NCBI GenBank assembly: GCA_947453715.1
Contig: CANGHX010000004.1
Location: forward strand, 1 to 42,050
Source of the DNA: Flavobacteriales bacterium
GTDB lineage: Bacteria > Bacteroidota > Bacteroidia > Flavobacteriales_D > Crocinitomicaceae
Reading direction: 5' to 3'
DNA length: 42,050 bases
The notes under the pieces were generated by a model. The model did not search any database and had not been told where the DNA came from. It saw only the letters and a program-made list of their open reading frames with translations. Both the position numbers and the translations under genes were made by a program. Within the stretch, counting starts at the first letter, position 1; each line of letters opens with the position of its first letter. Shown piece after piece: positions 26,178-34,290 of the stretch.

Positions 26178-29100
26178 ATGAAGTTACAAATAAGTTTAAA
26201 TATGATAAAATATTTTTTTATCCTTTACATATTCGTTGGAATAAAATCCACAATTGTTGCTCAAGAAACAATAACAATACCATGGGACTCTCCTAAAGAA
26301 ATAATATTAAATGGTGAAAAAGTAAAAATACCTGTAATTCAAAACCAACCTTATTCAAATAACAAACCATTTTTTTTCTGGGAAAAAGAACTAAATAATT
26401 TCAATTATGTGACATTAACATCTTTCACAACTACCTCGTGTACATCAGACGAACTCAATTACTTAAAAAAAGAAGTCATTAATATTCCGCAAGAACTTGA
26501 CTATAAATTAAAAATTATTAATTCTGGTAACACAAAAAAAATTACACTACAATTATTTCCATTTATTACAGAAAATGGTGCATTAAGAAAAATTGCAACT
26601 TTCAATTTAGATTTTTCAAATTCTAAAAAAAATGATAAATCGCTTGAAAAGAGTTATCAAGTAAATTCAGTGTTGGCAGCTGGTAGTGGAACGTGGTATA
26701 AAATTAAAGTCAATAATAGTGGGATTCATAAGATTGACAAAGCTTTTTTAGAGTCTTGTGGAATCAATACTTTAAATTTAAATCCAAATAATATAAATAT
26801 TTTCGGAAATGGGGACGGGAAATTGCCTGAATTAAATTCTGTGCCTTCAACTGATGACTTAGCTAAAAATGCTATTTATGTCGCAGGAGAAAGTGACGGA
26901 CAGTTCAATGATAATGACTACATTCTTTTTTACGCTTGGGGACCTACTAGATGGTACCCAAATTCTACATTAACTAGTTTTAATTACGATCAAAATATTT
27001 ATTCAGATTACTCTTATTATTTCATCAATATAAATCCTTCAGAATCCCCTCTGAGAATTACAAATATTAATTCTTCATTAGGAATCATAACAGATAATGT
27101 TTCAAGTTATTCATATTTCACCAATCATGAAGTTGATACAAAATCACTTGTAAGTGGCGGTCAAAGATGGTATGGTGAAGAATTTGACACAGAACTTACC
27201 AAATCTTTTAATTTTGACATACCGAGTATTGTTAATGCAACACCTGTTAATTTCTCAATTTCACTAGCTACAAACTCAAGTTCATCAAGTACTTCTACTC
27301 ATAAATATTTAATTAATGGTAACCAAGTTTATTCTGCAAATCTACCTTCAGCAGCATCCGATTCTTACAGTAGAGCCAATGTAGCTTTTCAATTCAATGC
27401 CAATTCAAGTTCAATTCCATTAAGCATAACTGTTACTCGCTCAAACCCATCAACTCTAACATACTTAGATAATATATTAATAAATACTCGTAGAAATTTA
27501 TCACAATTAGGGAGCCAATATAATTTTAGAGATTTAATTTCTGTTGGAACATCAAAAATAAGTGAATTCACACTTACTAGTTTTTCGCCTAGCGGTTTTG
27601 TTTGGGATATAACAAATAGACATCAACCATTACAAATAAATGGCACTAATGCAAATTCAACATTCGTTTTTAGATTAGAAACTGACAGTTTAAGAGAATT
27701 TGTAGCAAGTGATGGAATCAATTTCTTCACTCCTGAAAAAGTTGGAAGTATCTCCTATCAAAATTTACATGCTTTGCCACAAGTAGATTATGTGATCGTG
27801 ACACATCCTGATTTTACATCTGAAGCTAATCGACTTGCGAATCTTCATAGAGCAAACGGAACAACGGTTCATGTCGTAACAACAGAACAAGTATATAATG
27901 AATTCAGTTCAGGCATGCTTGATCCAACTGCAATTAAGCGCTTTATGAAAATGTTTTATGATCGCTCACTTCTCATACCTAACTCAGCACCGAAATATCT
28001 TTTACTATTTGGTGATGGGACTTATGACCCAAAAAATAGGGTCGCAAATAATAATAACTATGTTCCAACTTATCAAGCGCTAAATTCTGAAAACCATATA
28101 TCAGCCTTAGTATCAGATGATTATTTTGGATTGTTGGATGACACTGATTCTTTTGACGATGTTGATCAGCTTGATATTGGTGTTGGTAGATTATTGATTT
28201 CTTCATCTCAAATTGCAACTGAGCAGGTAAATAAAATTGAGCATTATATGAAAAATGGATCCAATTTATATTCAACTTCAAATTGTTGCTCTTCCAATTT
28301 AGCTAGCAATACTTTTGGGGATTGGAGACAAAAATACGTATTGATTGCAGATGATGAACAAGGTGGACAATTTGTCTCAGTGGATGCAGAGCCGAATTAT
28401 AATTATGTGAAAACAAACCATACCGATTTAAACTGTGACAAATTATACTTAGACGCCTTTACACAGGTCACAACAGCTGGTGGACAAAGATATCCTGATG
28501 TTTTTAATGCAATTACAGATCGAGTCCAAAACGGTGCATTGATCGTCAATTATATTGGGCACGGTGGTGAGGTTGGTGTTGCTGAAGAAAGAGTAATTAC
28601 AATTCCACAGATACAAAGTTGGAGCAACATTAACAAACTTAACCTATTAGTGTCTGCAACTTGTGAATTTACAAAATTTGACGATCCAAGTCGTGTTTCT
28701 GCTGGCGAATGGGCTTCTTTAAACCCTACGGGTTCTTCAATTGCACTAATGACAACCACACGTTCAATTTACATTTCAATTAATACAGATATTATAACGA
28801 AATTTTATGAAAATGTATTTAATCGAGATCTAAATTATAAACCCCAAACGTTTGGAGAAATAATAAAAATCACAAAAAATCAAGCTTCTGCATCTGAAAA
28901 TAAAAGATGTTTTACTTTAATTGGGGATCCTGCATTAAAAATCGCACTTCCAACAATGAAAGTATTAACAGATAGTATTAATTCAACATCTCCAAGTATA
29001 CAAATCGACACTTTAAAAGCTTTAAGCAAAGTAACAATTAAAGGACATATTACTGACATGAATAACAATATACTCTCTAATTTTAATGGCATTTTAAGCC

Positions 29101-30047
29101 CTACTATTTTTGACAAACCGAAAGCATTATCAACATTAGGTCAAGACCCTGCATCACCCATTATTCCTTTTGAACTTCAAAAAAGTGCAATATTTAAAGG
29201 TCAAGTCAGTGTGAAAAATGGTTTCTTTTCATTTTCATTTATTATCCCTAAAGACATTAATTTCAGTTATGGCAATGGTAAAATAAGTTATTATGCAAAT
29301 ACAACCGATTTAACTACAAATTATGATGCTGGCGGAGATGATAAACGAATAATTGTAGGAGGTATTGATCCAAATGGTATTGTTGACAATCAATCTCCTA
29401 CTATAAAAATGTATCTAAACGAAGAAAAATTTGCTGATGGAGGAATAACAAACGAAACACCAACTTTATTTGCAAAAATTGAAGATGACAATGGTATAAA
29501 TACTGTTGGTAATGGAATTGGACATGACATTACTGCAATTTTAGATGGCGAAACTGCGAATCCAATAATATTAAACAATTACTACACCGCTGATTTAGAT
29601 TCATACCAAAAAGGACAGGTTACATATACATTCCCTGCTATTCCTGCTGGAGAGCATAAATTAACGTTAAAAGCGTGGGATATTAATGACAATTCTGTAG
29701 AAAGCTCTATTAATTTTACGGTTAAAGAAAAACAAAATATTGCTCTAGATCATGTATTAAATTATCCAAATCCATTCACGACAAAAACATCTTTTTTCTT
29801 TGAACACAATCAAGTTTGTTCTGAATTAGAGGCACAAGTTCAGATTTTTACCATTTCAGGCAAAGTTGTTAAAACAATTAACCAAACAGTAAACACAATA
29901 GGCTTTCGTTCAAATGGAATTGACTGGGATGGCAAGGATGATTTTGGAGATCAATTAGCAAAAGGAGTCTATATTTACCGATTAATGGTTAAATCTTCTA
30001 CAGGTGAAATTGCAGAAAAAACAGAAAAATTAGTATTATTAAAATAA
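26178..30047 (+). CDS. porU: Type IX secretion C-terminal signal peptidase/sortase PorU
   Basis: About 1289 residues from ATG 26178; ATG 26202 gives a neater signal peptide (MIKYFFILYIFVGIKSTIVAQ region) and 26145 is disfavoured by the promoter position. The gingipain-like C25 peptidase domain has the catalytic histidine in NYIGHGGE (about H795) and cysteine in SATCEFTKFDDP (about C829). Other family signatures are YLLLFGDGTYDPKN, SDDYFGLLDD, DIGVGRLLISS and FTLIGDPALKI. The C-terminal 90 residues (LNYPNPFTTKTSFFFEH, GIDWDGKDDFG, KGVYIYRL) are a sorting-type domain. PorU cleaves sorting domains of T9SS cargo on the outer surface and links them to lipopolysaccharide, in a complex with PorV, the next gene (58 bp downstream). 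Confidence 0.96.
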   Translation: MKLQISLNMIKYFFILYIFVGIKSTIVAQETITIPWDSPKEIILNGEKVKIPVIQNQPYSNNKPFFFWEKELNNFNYVTLTSFTTTSCTSDELNYLKKEVINIPQELDYKLKIINSGNTKKITLQLFPFITENGALRKIATFNLDFSNSKKNDKSLEKSYQVNSVLAAGSGTWYKIKVNNSGIHKIDKAFLESCGINTLNLNPNNINIFGNGDGKLPELNSVPSTDDLAKNAIYVAGESDGQFNDNDYILFYAWGPTRWYPNSTLTSFNYDQNIYSDYSYYFININPSESPLRITNINSSLGIITDNVSSYSYFTNHEVDTKSLVSGGQRWYGEEFDTELTKSFNFDIPSIVNATPVNFSISLATNSSSSSTSTHKYLINGNQVYSANLPSAASDSYSRANVAFQFNANSSSIPLSITVTRSNPSTLTYLDNILINTRRNLSQLGSQYNFRDLISVGTSKISEFTLTSFSPSGFVWDITNRHQPLQINGTNANSTFVFRLETDSLREFVASDGINFFTPEKVGSISYQNLHALPQVDYVIVTHPDFTSEANRLANLHRANGTTVHVVTTEQVYNEFSSGMLDPTAIKRFMKMFYDRSLLIPNSAPKYLLLFGDGTYDPKNRVANNNNYVPTYQALNSENHISALVSDDYFGLLDDTDSFDDVDQLDIGVGRLLISSSQIATEQVNKIEHYMKNGSNLYSTSNCCSSNLASNTFGDWRQKYVLIADDEQGGQFVSVDAEPNYNYVKTNHTDLNCDKLYLDAFTQVTTAGGQRYPDVFNAITDRVQNGALIVNYIGHGGEVGVAEERVITIPQIQSWSNINKLNLLVSATCEFTKFDDPSRVSAGEWASLNPTGSSIALMTTTRSIYISINTDIITKFYENVFNRDLNYKPQTFGEIIKITKNQASASENKRCFTLIGDPALKIALPTMKVLTDSINSTSPSIQIDTLKALSKVTIKGHITDMNNNILSNFNGILSPTIFDKPKALSTLGQDPASPIIPFELQKSAIFKGQVSVKNGFFSFSFIIPKDINFSYGNGKISYYANTTDLTTNYDAGGDDKRIIVGGIDPNGIVDNQSPTIKMYLNEEKFADGGITNETPTLFAKIEDDNGINTVGNGIGHDITAILDGETANPIILNNYYTADLDSYQKGQVTYTFPAIPAGEHKLTLKAWDINDNSVESSINFTVKEKQNIALDHVLNYPNPFTTKTSFFFEHNQVCSELEAQVQIFTISGKVVKTINQTVNTIGFRSNGIDWDGKDDFGDQLAKGVYIYRLMVKSSTGEIAEKTEKLVLLK

Positions 30048-30074
30048 TCATACAATAAAATTTGTTGTTTTACG

Positions 30075-30082
30075 TATATTTG
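30075..30082 (+). promoter_or_regulatory. -7 element of porV
   Basis: TATATTTG is a perfect TAnnTTTG match, 23 bases before the porV ATG and inside the porU-porV gap. porV can therefore be made separately from porU, fitting its need in larger amounts. No TTG at -33 spacing. Confidence 0.5.
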
Positions 30083-30105
30083 ACAACTCAAATGAAAAAT
30101 TAGAA

Positions 30106-31359
30106 ATGAGACAACACTTTGCTTTAATACTGTTTTTAACTTCTTTTATTGGAAATAATTTTGCACAAACTCCTGCTAAAGAAACTTTATTACAACTAAA
30201 TACGATTACAACTGCATTACCCTTCATGTCAATCACGCCAGACTCAAGGGCTGGTGGAATGGGTGATGCTGGTACAAGTTTAAGTGCCTCGTGTAATTCT
30301 ATTTATTGGAATACTTCGATGCTTAGTTTTGCTAAAGATCCTTCTGAAATTGGTGTTTCCTATACACCTTGGCTTCGTCAGTTAACGAATGACATGAGTA
30401 TTTCCTATTTGTCTGGTTATAAAAGATTAAGTGAAAAACATGCGATTGGAGGTTCATTAAGATACTTTAGTTTAGGAGATATCACTTTCACTGATGCGCA
30501 AGGAAATATTACAAGACATGATAAACCGAGTGAATGGGAAATAACAGGCGGTTATGCTTTTAAATTAAGCCCAAGATTAAGTGTCGGTTTAAATGGGAAA
30601 TTTGCCTATTCAAACCTTACAGGTGGTTTAGTTGTTGGAGGCGTTAATACTAAAGCTGCTGTAGCTGGTGCAACCGATATTTCATTTACCTATTTAAATG
30701 ATGATGCAAAAATCGGAAACACTAATGGCGTGTATACATTTGCGACTACTATAAATAACATTGGGAATAAAGTAAATTATTCATCTAGTTCTACGCAACG
30801 TGATTTCATACCAATGAATTGGAAATTGGCAAATTCATTTAAAGCTGAATTAGATAAATACAACAGTGTTGCGATTGCAGTTGAATTTCAAAAATTATTA
30901 GTCCCTACCCCTCCAAAGTATATTGACAATGTAATGGTTGCTGGTATGGATAATAATGTGGGGATTATCTCTGGTATTATGCAATCTTTTCATGATGCGC
31001 CTGGTGCTTTAGCTAAGGATGCTAGTGGGAATTACATTAAAAATTCAGATGGAACTTATCAAATTGTGAAAAACTCAAAATTAAAAGAAGAACTGTCTGA
31101 AGTCAATATTTGTACTGGTTTAGAATATTGGTACAACAATTTATTTGCACTAAGAGGTGGTTTCTTTTACGAAAGTAAAAACAAAGGAAATCGTAAATAT
31201 GCAAATATTGGTGTTGGTTTGAAATATAACAAATTTGGAATCGATATCTCCTATTTATTAGCTGTAAATGGAAAAAGCAGTCCATTAGCGAATACCTTAC
31301 GTTTTTCACTTCGCTTTACATTAGGAAAAGATAAACAAGTAGCTGACGACACAAAATAA
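30106..31359 (+). CDS. porV: Type IX secretion outer-membrane protein PorV (LptO)
   Basis: 417 residues with a signal peptide ending NNFAQ. The mature protein is a FadL-like outer-membrane barrel with the PorV signature at the start: TALPFMSITPDSRAGGMGDA, then SIYWNTSMLSFAKDPSEIG, GVSYTPWLRQLTNDM and GYKRLSEKHAIGGSLRYFSLG. It carries cargo from the Sov translocon to PorU in the attachment complex. The chain ends in charged residues (DKQVADDTK) after the last strand FSLRFTLGK. It lies 58 bp after porU and 4 bp before ispF. No unusual gap or truncation is visible. Confidence 0.96.
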   Translation: MRQHFALILFLTSFIGNNFAQTPAKETLLQLNTITTALPFMSITPDSRAGGMGDAGTSLSASCNSIYWNTSMLSFAKDPSEIGVSYTPWLRQLTNDMSISYLSGYKRLSEKHAIGGSLRYFSLGDITFTDAQGNITRHDKPSEWEITGGYAFKLSPRLSVGLNGKFAYSNLTGGLVVGGVNTKAAVAGATDISFTYLNDDAKIGNTNGVYTFATTINNIGNKVNYSSSSTQRDFIPMNWKLANSFKAELDKYNSVAIAVEFQKLLVPTPPKYIDNVMVAGMDNNVGIISGIMQSFHDAPGALAKDASGNYIKNSDGTYQIVKNSKLKEELSEVNICTGLEYWYNNLFALRGGFFYESKNKGNRKYANIGVGLKYNKFGIDISYLLAVNGKSSPLANTLRFSLRFTLGKDKQVADDTK

Positions 31360-31363
31360 TCTT

Positions 31364-31858
31364 ATGAATATTCGAATTGGGTTTGGGGTTGATGTCCATC
31401 AATTAAGAGAAGGATATCAGTTATTTATTGGCGGAAAACACATCCCTTCTGAAATTGGAGCCGTTGGTCACTCAGATGCAGATGTCTTAATTCACGCAAT
31501 TTGTGATGCTCTTCTTGGTGCTGCAAATCTAAGAGACATTGGATATCATTTCTCAGATAAAGATCCCAAATACAAAGGAATTGACAGTAAAATTTTACTT
31601 CGTGAAGTCGTTACTTTAATTGAGAACAAAGGATACTCTGTTGTAAATATTGATTGCACTGTCATCTTAGAAACTCCAAAATTAAATCCACACATTCCCG
31701 ATATGCAGGCTATTTTAGCTGAAATTCTAAAAGTGGAATTAGATGCTGTTTCACTGAAAGCTACAACCCATGAAAAAGTAGATTCATTTGGCGAAGGTAA
31801 AGCGATAAAAGCTTATGCTGTTTGTTTGTTGGATAAGTCAATAGAAATTAGTCAGTAG
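31364..31858 (+). CDS. ispF: 2-C-methyl-D-erythritol 2,4-cyclodiphosphate synthase IspF
   Basis: 164 residues, normal for IspF. It converts CDP-ME 2-phosphate to the cyclic diphosphate with release of CMP in the non-mevalonate isoprenoid pathway. The start RIGFGVDVHQL supplies the metal ligands D10 and H12, with H44 in GHSDADVLIHAICDALLGAA as the third. FSDKDPKYKG and the C-terminal ATTHEKVDSFGEGKAIKAYAVCL are the substrate loops. It starts 4 bp after the porV stop and must be co-transcribed with it, although the functions are unrelated. Presence of ispF implies this organism uses the MEP pathway. Confidence 0.97.
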   Translation: MNIRIGFGVDVHQLREGYQLFIGGKHIPSEIGAVGHSDADVLIHAICDALLGAANLRDIGYHFSDKDPKYKGIDSKILLREVVTLIENKGYSVVNIDCTVILETPKLNPHIPDMQAILAEILKVELDAVSLKATTHEKVDSFGEGKAIKAYAVCLLDKSIEISQ

Positions 31859-31886
31859 TCAATAGTTAGTATAACTTTTAACTCAA

Positions 31887-32315
31887 TCAAAGTTTTTTCT
31901 CCATTAAATAATGTTGTAAGACATCAAAAAGTTTGTAAGATTCTCCAATTAAAGTATAATCTAATTTTTTATAGAATTCTACCGCGTAATCTCTAGCATG
32001 AAGTATTAATTTATTATAACCTATTCTTCTACCCTCCTCTTCTACTGCTTGCATAATCATCTTACCGTATCCTTTCCCTTGAAGTTCAGTTGAAACAGCT
32101 ACAAATCGAACTTGACATGTTTTTTCATCCACTTCATCTAATCTGGCAATTGCTCTTAAAATAGTATCATCGTAAAGTGCAAAATGGATGCCTGTCTCAT
32201 CTCCTTCATTTCGTTCACTTCCAACTGGTTTTCCAAGAGGTTTTCTAAGAACTTCATAACGCAATTCATAATAAACTTCCCATTCCTTCTCTGTTTGAGG
32301 CGACCTTATTTCCAT
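31887..32315 (-). CDS. GNAT-family N-acetyltransferase
   Basis: 142 residues, a single GNAT domain. Acetyl-CoA is bound by the motif A segment VRFVAVSTELQGKGYGKMIMQAVEEE, with Q/G-x-G-x-G/A as QGKGYG. The later strand NKLILHARDYAVEFYKKLDY is typical of the ElaA/YbbJ-like subgroup. The substrate is not predictable. Its ATG overlaps the end of the CaiB/BaiF gene by 10 bp, indicating translational coupling as the last gene of the leftward run from rlpA. It converges on ispF; only a weak 6-bp stem lies in the 28-bp gap. Confidence 0.88.
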   Translation of the reverse strand: MEIRSPQTEKEWEVYYELRYEVLRKPLGKPVGSERNEGDETGIHFALYDDTILRAIARLDEVDEKTCQVRFVAVSTELQGKGYGKMIMQAVEEEGRRIGYNKLILHARDYAVEFYKKLDYTLIGESYKLFDVLQHYLMEKKL

Positions 32316-33370
32316 TTGAATGCAATTGTAGATACTCTTTTTGTTTCTATTCCGTCGATCTTTTCTGTTAAAACTGAATTGTTTACACGTTCTGATTGAA
32401 ATACTTCATCCATCGCTTTAATTTTTCCTACTGGAACGTTTTCAGAAAGCATCTTAGAAAGTATTTCTTCTGTCGATAATAATTCAATTTTAGCTTGAAT
32501 CAATTGCTCCAATTCAATTCTATTTGAAACTCGATTTTGATTGGTATTGAATTTAGGATCAGAAGTAATTTCTTGCAATCCAAGAAAAGTTGTCAATTTT
32601 AAAAAATGGGCTTCGCTTCCGATTGCAAAAGTGATTAAATCTTCATCCTTTGTTTTAAAGATCTCCCCATAAGGAGCAATATTTGGATGTAAACTTCCTA
32701 TTCTTTTGGGAATATGATGATTCATTAAATAGTTAGATGCTTGATTGACCAAACTTGAAACAGCAGCATCATATAACGAAACTGTTATTGTATTAGCAGT
32801 TCCACCCTTTTGTCTATTCAACAATCCAAGTAACAATCCTTCTTTCAAATGATGGGCTGCCAAAACATCAATTAATGCAACTGGCATTTTTACAGGACCA
32901 CTTTCAGGTGTTCCATTCATCGACATATAACCTGTTTCTGCTTGAAGAATTAAATCATAAGCTACACGATCACTTTCTTCTCCAAATCCATTTATTTTGC
33001 CAATAATTAAATTCGGATTAATTTCTCTTAAAATGGTATCGGTAAGCTTTAACTTTTCTTCATCTCCAAATTTAAAATTACTGATCAAAATGTCAGCACC
33101 TTTAATTAACTCCAAAAAGGAAATGTAGTCAACTTGATCTTTAAAATCGAAAGAAAGATATTTTTTATGATAATTGATACTTGAAAAATAAGCTGAAACT
33201 GTTGCTTCCTTATTTTCATAAGGCAATTTCCAAGAACGAGTTACATCAGGTGTTTTTTTATTTTCAACTTTTATTACTTCAGCGCCTAATTCAGCAAAAA
33301 AAGTAGCCACTGATGGTCCAGCTAAAACAGTTGAAACATCAATGACTTTTAAGTTTGAAAATAAATTCAT
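32306..33370 (-). CDS. CaiB/BaiF family CoA-transferase (family III)
   Basis: 354 residues, a little short for the family (about 380-430). The N-terminus LKVIDVSTVLAGPSVATFFAELGAEVIKVEN is the standard CoA-binding Rossmann start. The catalytic aspartate is D139 in VAYDLILQAETGYMS, which in this family forms the acyl-enzyme anhydride. GRIG-like HPNIAPYGEIFKTKD and the C-terminal domain with LLSTEEILSKMLSENVPVGKI are also present. It moves CoA between carboxylic acids, or acts as an alpha-methylacyl-CoA racemase-like enzyme; substrate unknown. It lies 7 bp after the cytochrome lipoprotein gene and overlaps the GNAT gene. Confidence 0.9.
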   Translation of the reverse strand: MNLFSNLKVIDVSTVLAGPSVATFFAELGAEVIKVENKKTPDVTRSWKLPYENKEATVSAYFSSINYHKKYLSFDFKDQVDYISFLELIKGADILISNFKFGDEEKLKLTDTILREINPNLIIGKINGFGEESDRVAYDLILQAETGYMSMNGTPESGPVKMPVALIDVLAAHHLKEGLLLGLLNRQKGGTANTITVSLYDAAVSSLVNQASNYLMNHHIPKRIGSLHPNIAPYGEIFKTKDEDLITFAIGSEAHFLKLTTFLGLQEITSDPKFNTNQNRVSNRIELEQLIQAKIELLSTEEILSKMLSENVPVGKIKAMDEVFQSERVNNSVLTEKIDGIETKRVSTIAFKWK

Positions 33371-33377
33371 TTAAGAA

Positions 33378-33671
33378 TTATTTTAACTCTTCTAAAACGT
33401 ATGTTAAGATGAAACTTTCTTGTTCATCATTTAATTTTGATTTTTTCGCCATATCAGGAACAATTCTTTTCCATCTTGCTTCTGAAAACTCGTGAATTGG
33501 TTCTAATTTATGACATTTACCACAATGCTCGATATATAATTTTTCACCTTTCATTGCACTTTCAGATAAAGACTTTTTACTTGGCTCAAATTTCATTGGA
33601 GCTTCTGTAGTCTTAGGTGAACAAGCAATCAAAAAAGAAATACAAGCACCAAATACGATTATTTTATTCAT
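33378..33671 (-). CDS. Small cytochrome c-type lipoprotein
   Basis: 97 residues. A lipoprotein signal ends FLIAC (C17). One haem-binding motif CGKCH (50-54) gives covalent c-type haem attachment with H54 as proximal ligand, and M74 in VPDMAKKS is the likely distal ligand. The size and the phrase KLEPIHEFSEARWKRIVPDM match small monohaem cytochromes of Bacteroidota, probably anchored to a membrane leaflet and acting as an electron carrier. It lies between an unlisted small ORF (7 bp upstream) and the CoA-transferase (7 bp downstream), so it is inside one operon. Haem attachment would depend on reduced thiols, which links it functionally to the DsbD operon. Confidence 0.88.
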   Translation of the reverse strand: MNKIIVFGACISFLIACSPKTTEAPMKFEPSKKSLSESAMKGEKLYIEHCGKCHKLEPIHEFSEARWKRIVPDMAKKSKLNDEQESFILTYVLEELK

Positions 33672-33678
33672 ATGAATA

Positions 33679-33771
33679 TTATTTATTTTTTTTTATTGTC
33701 AAATGGACCGCAAAGCAGCCACGTAGTGAATCGCCATCGTAAAATTCATCTTTGTTGGTGATGTTTCCCAT
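33679..33771 (-). CDS. Candidate 30-residue small protein between rlpA and the cytochrome gene
   Basis: An ATG at 33771 opens a frame of 30 codons ending TAA at 33679. The peptide begins MGNITNKDEFYDGD, continues with GCFAVHL and ends in a lysine-rich tail. It starts 12 bp after the rlpA stop and ends 7 bp before the next ATG. The 71 bases 33701-33771 contain 31 G/C (about 44%), clearly higher than normal for gaps here, which suggests selection. No signal peptide or membrane helix is visible. I do not recognise it. It may be a real small protein, the remnant of a longer gene, or a structured RNA. Confidence 0.4.
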   Translation of the reverse strand: MGNITNKDEFYDGDSLRGCFAVHLTIKKNK

Positions 33772-33783
33772 ATGGCTTATTCA

Positions 33784-34137
33784 TTATTCTAAAATTTCAA
33801 TTAACACTTTAGCACTTCCGTCTCGAACAAAGTTTAAATGCTCAGCAGCTTTTCTTGTAACATCCAATGTATGTCCTGAAGAACGGCCTAAACGATCATT
33901 TACTTTTAAGACAATTGTCGAATCATTTGACAAATTTGTGACTTTAACAAATGTACCTAATTTAATTGTTTTATGAGCTGCTGTTAAAAATTCTTGATTA
34001 AAAATTTCACCTGAACTTGTTCTTCTTCCGTTAAATTTATTCGCATAAAAACTAGCTCTCCCTGTTTCTGAATAAATTGCATCAAACGAAAAGCTAAAGA
34101 TTGTTGCAAAAAGAACAGTTAAAAATAAATACTTCAT
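33784..34137 (-). CDS. RlpA-like double-psi beta-barrel protein
   Basis: 117 residues with a signal peptide (about 1-20). The mature protein is one RlpA-type double-psi barrel: TGRASFYANKFNGRRTSSGE, then the AAHKTIKLGTFVKVTNL segment with H55, and KVNDRLGRSSGHTLDVTRKAAEHL with D81. RlpA proteins bind or cleave peptide-poor glycan strands at the septum. There is no SPOR domain and no lipobox, so it is much shorter than E. coli RlpA (362). The usual DRGPF stretch is replaced by DRLGRSS, which could affect activity. It is the first gene of the leftward run, with a perfect TAAATTTG -7 element upstream. Confidence 0.88.
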   Translation of the reverse strand: MKYLFLTVLFATIFSFSFDAIYSETGRASFYANKFNGRRTSSGEIFNQEFLTAAHKTIKLGTFVKVTNLSNDSTIVLKVNDRLGRSSGHTLDVTRKAAEHLNFVRDGSAKVLIEILE

Positions 34138-34156
34138 ATTTTTTTATGTTGGATGG

Positions 34157-34164
34157 CAAATTTA
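34157..34164 (-). promoter_or_regulatory. -7 element of the rlpA-like operon
   Basis: TAAATTTG on the minus strand is a perfect TAnnTTTG match, 19 bases before the start codon. It is the only promoter-like signal I see for the five-gene leftward run down to 31887. Confidence 0.5.
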
Positions 34165-34290
34165 GTGATTTTTAGGCAATGAATGAAATTTTTAAGATTG
34201 ATTAACAATTAGATAGCTTTAAAATACGCAATTTCAATTAGAAAATCATGAAAATTTTATAGCTTTATAAGATATTTTTAGCTCAAAAAC

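Noticed and set aside
27979-28281. 100-residue reverse frame inside porU
   Set aside because: It covers the conserved peptidase domain of porU and has low-complexity Gln/His/Tyr composition typical of an antisense frame.
31852-31894. Short repeats AGTCAGTAGTCAATAGTTAGT and a 6-bp stem between ispF and the GNAT gene
   Set aside because: Arms are too short and imperfect to call a repeat element or terminator.
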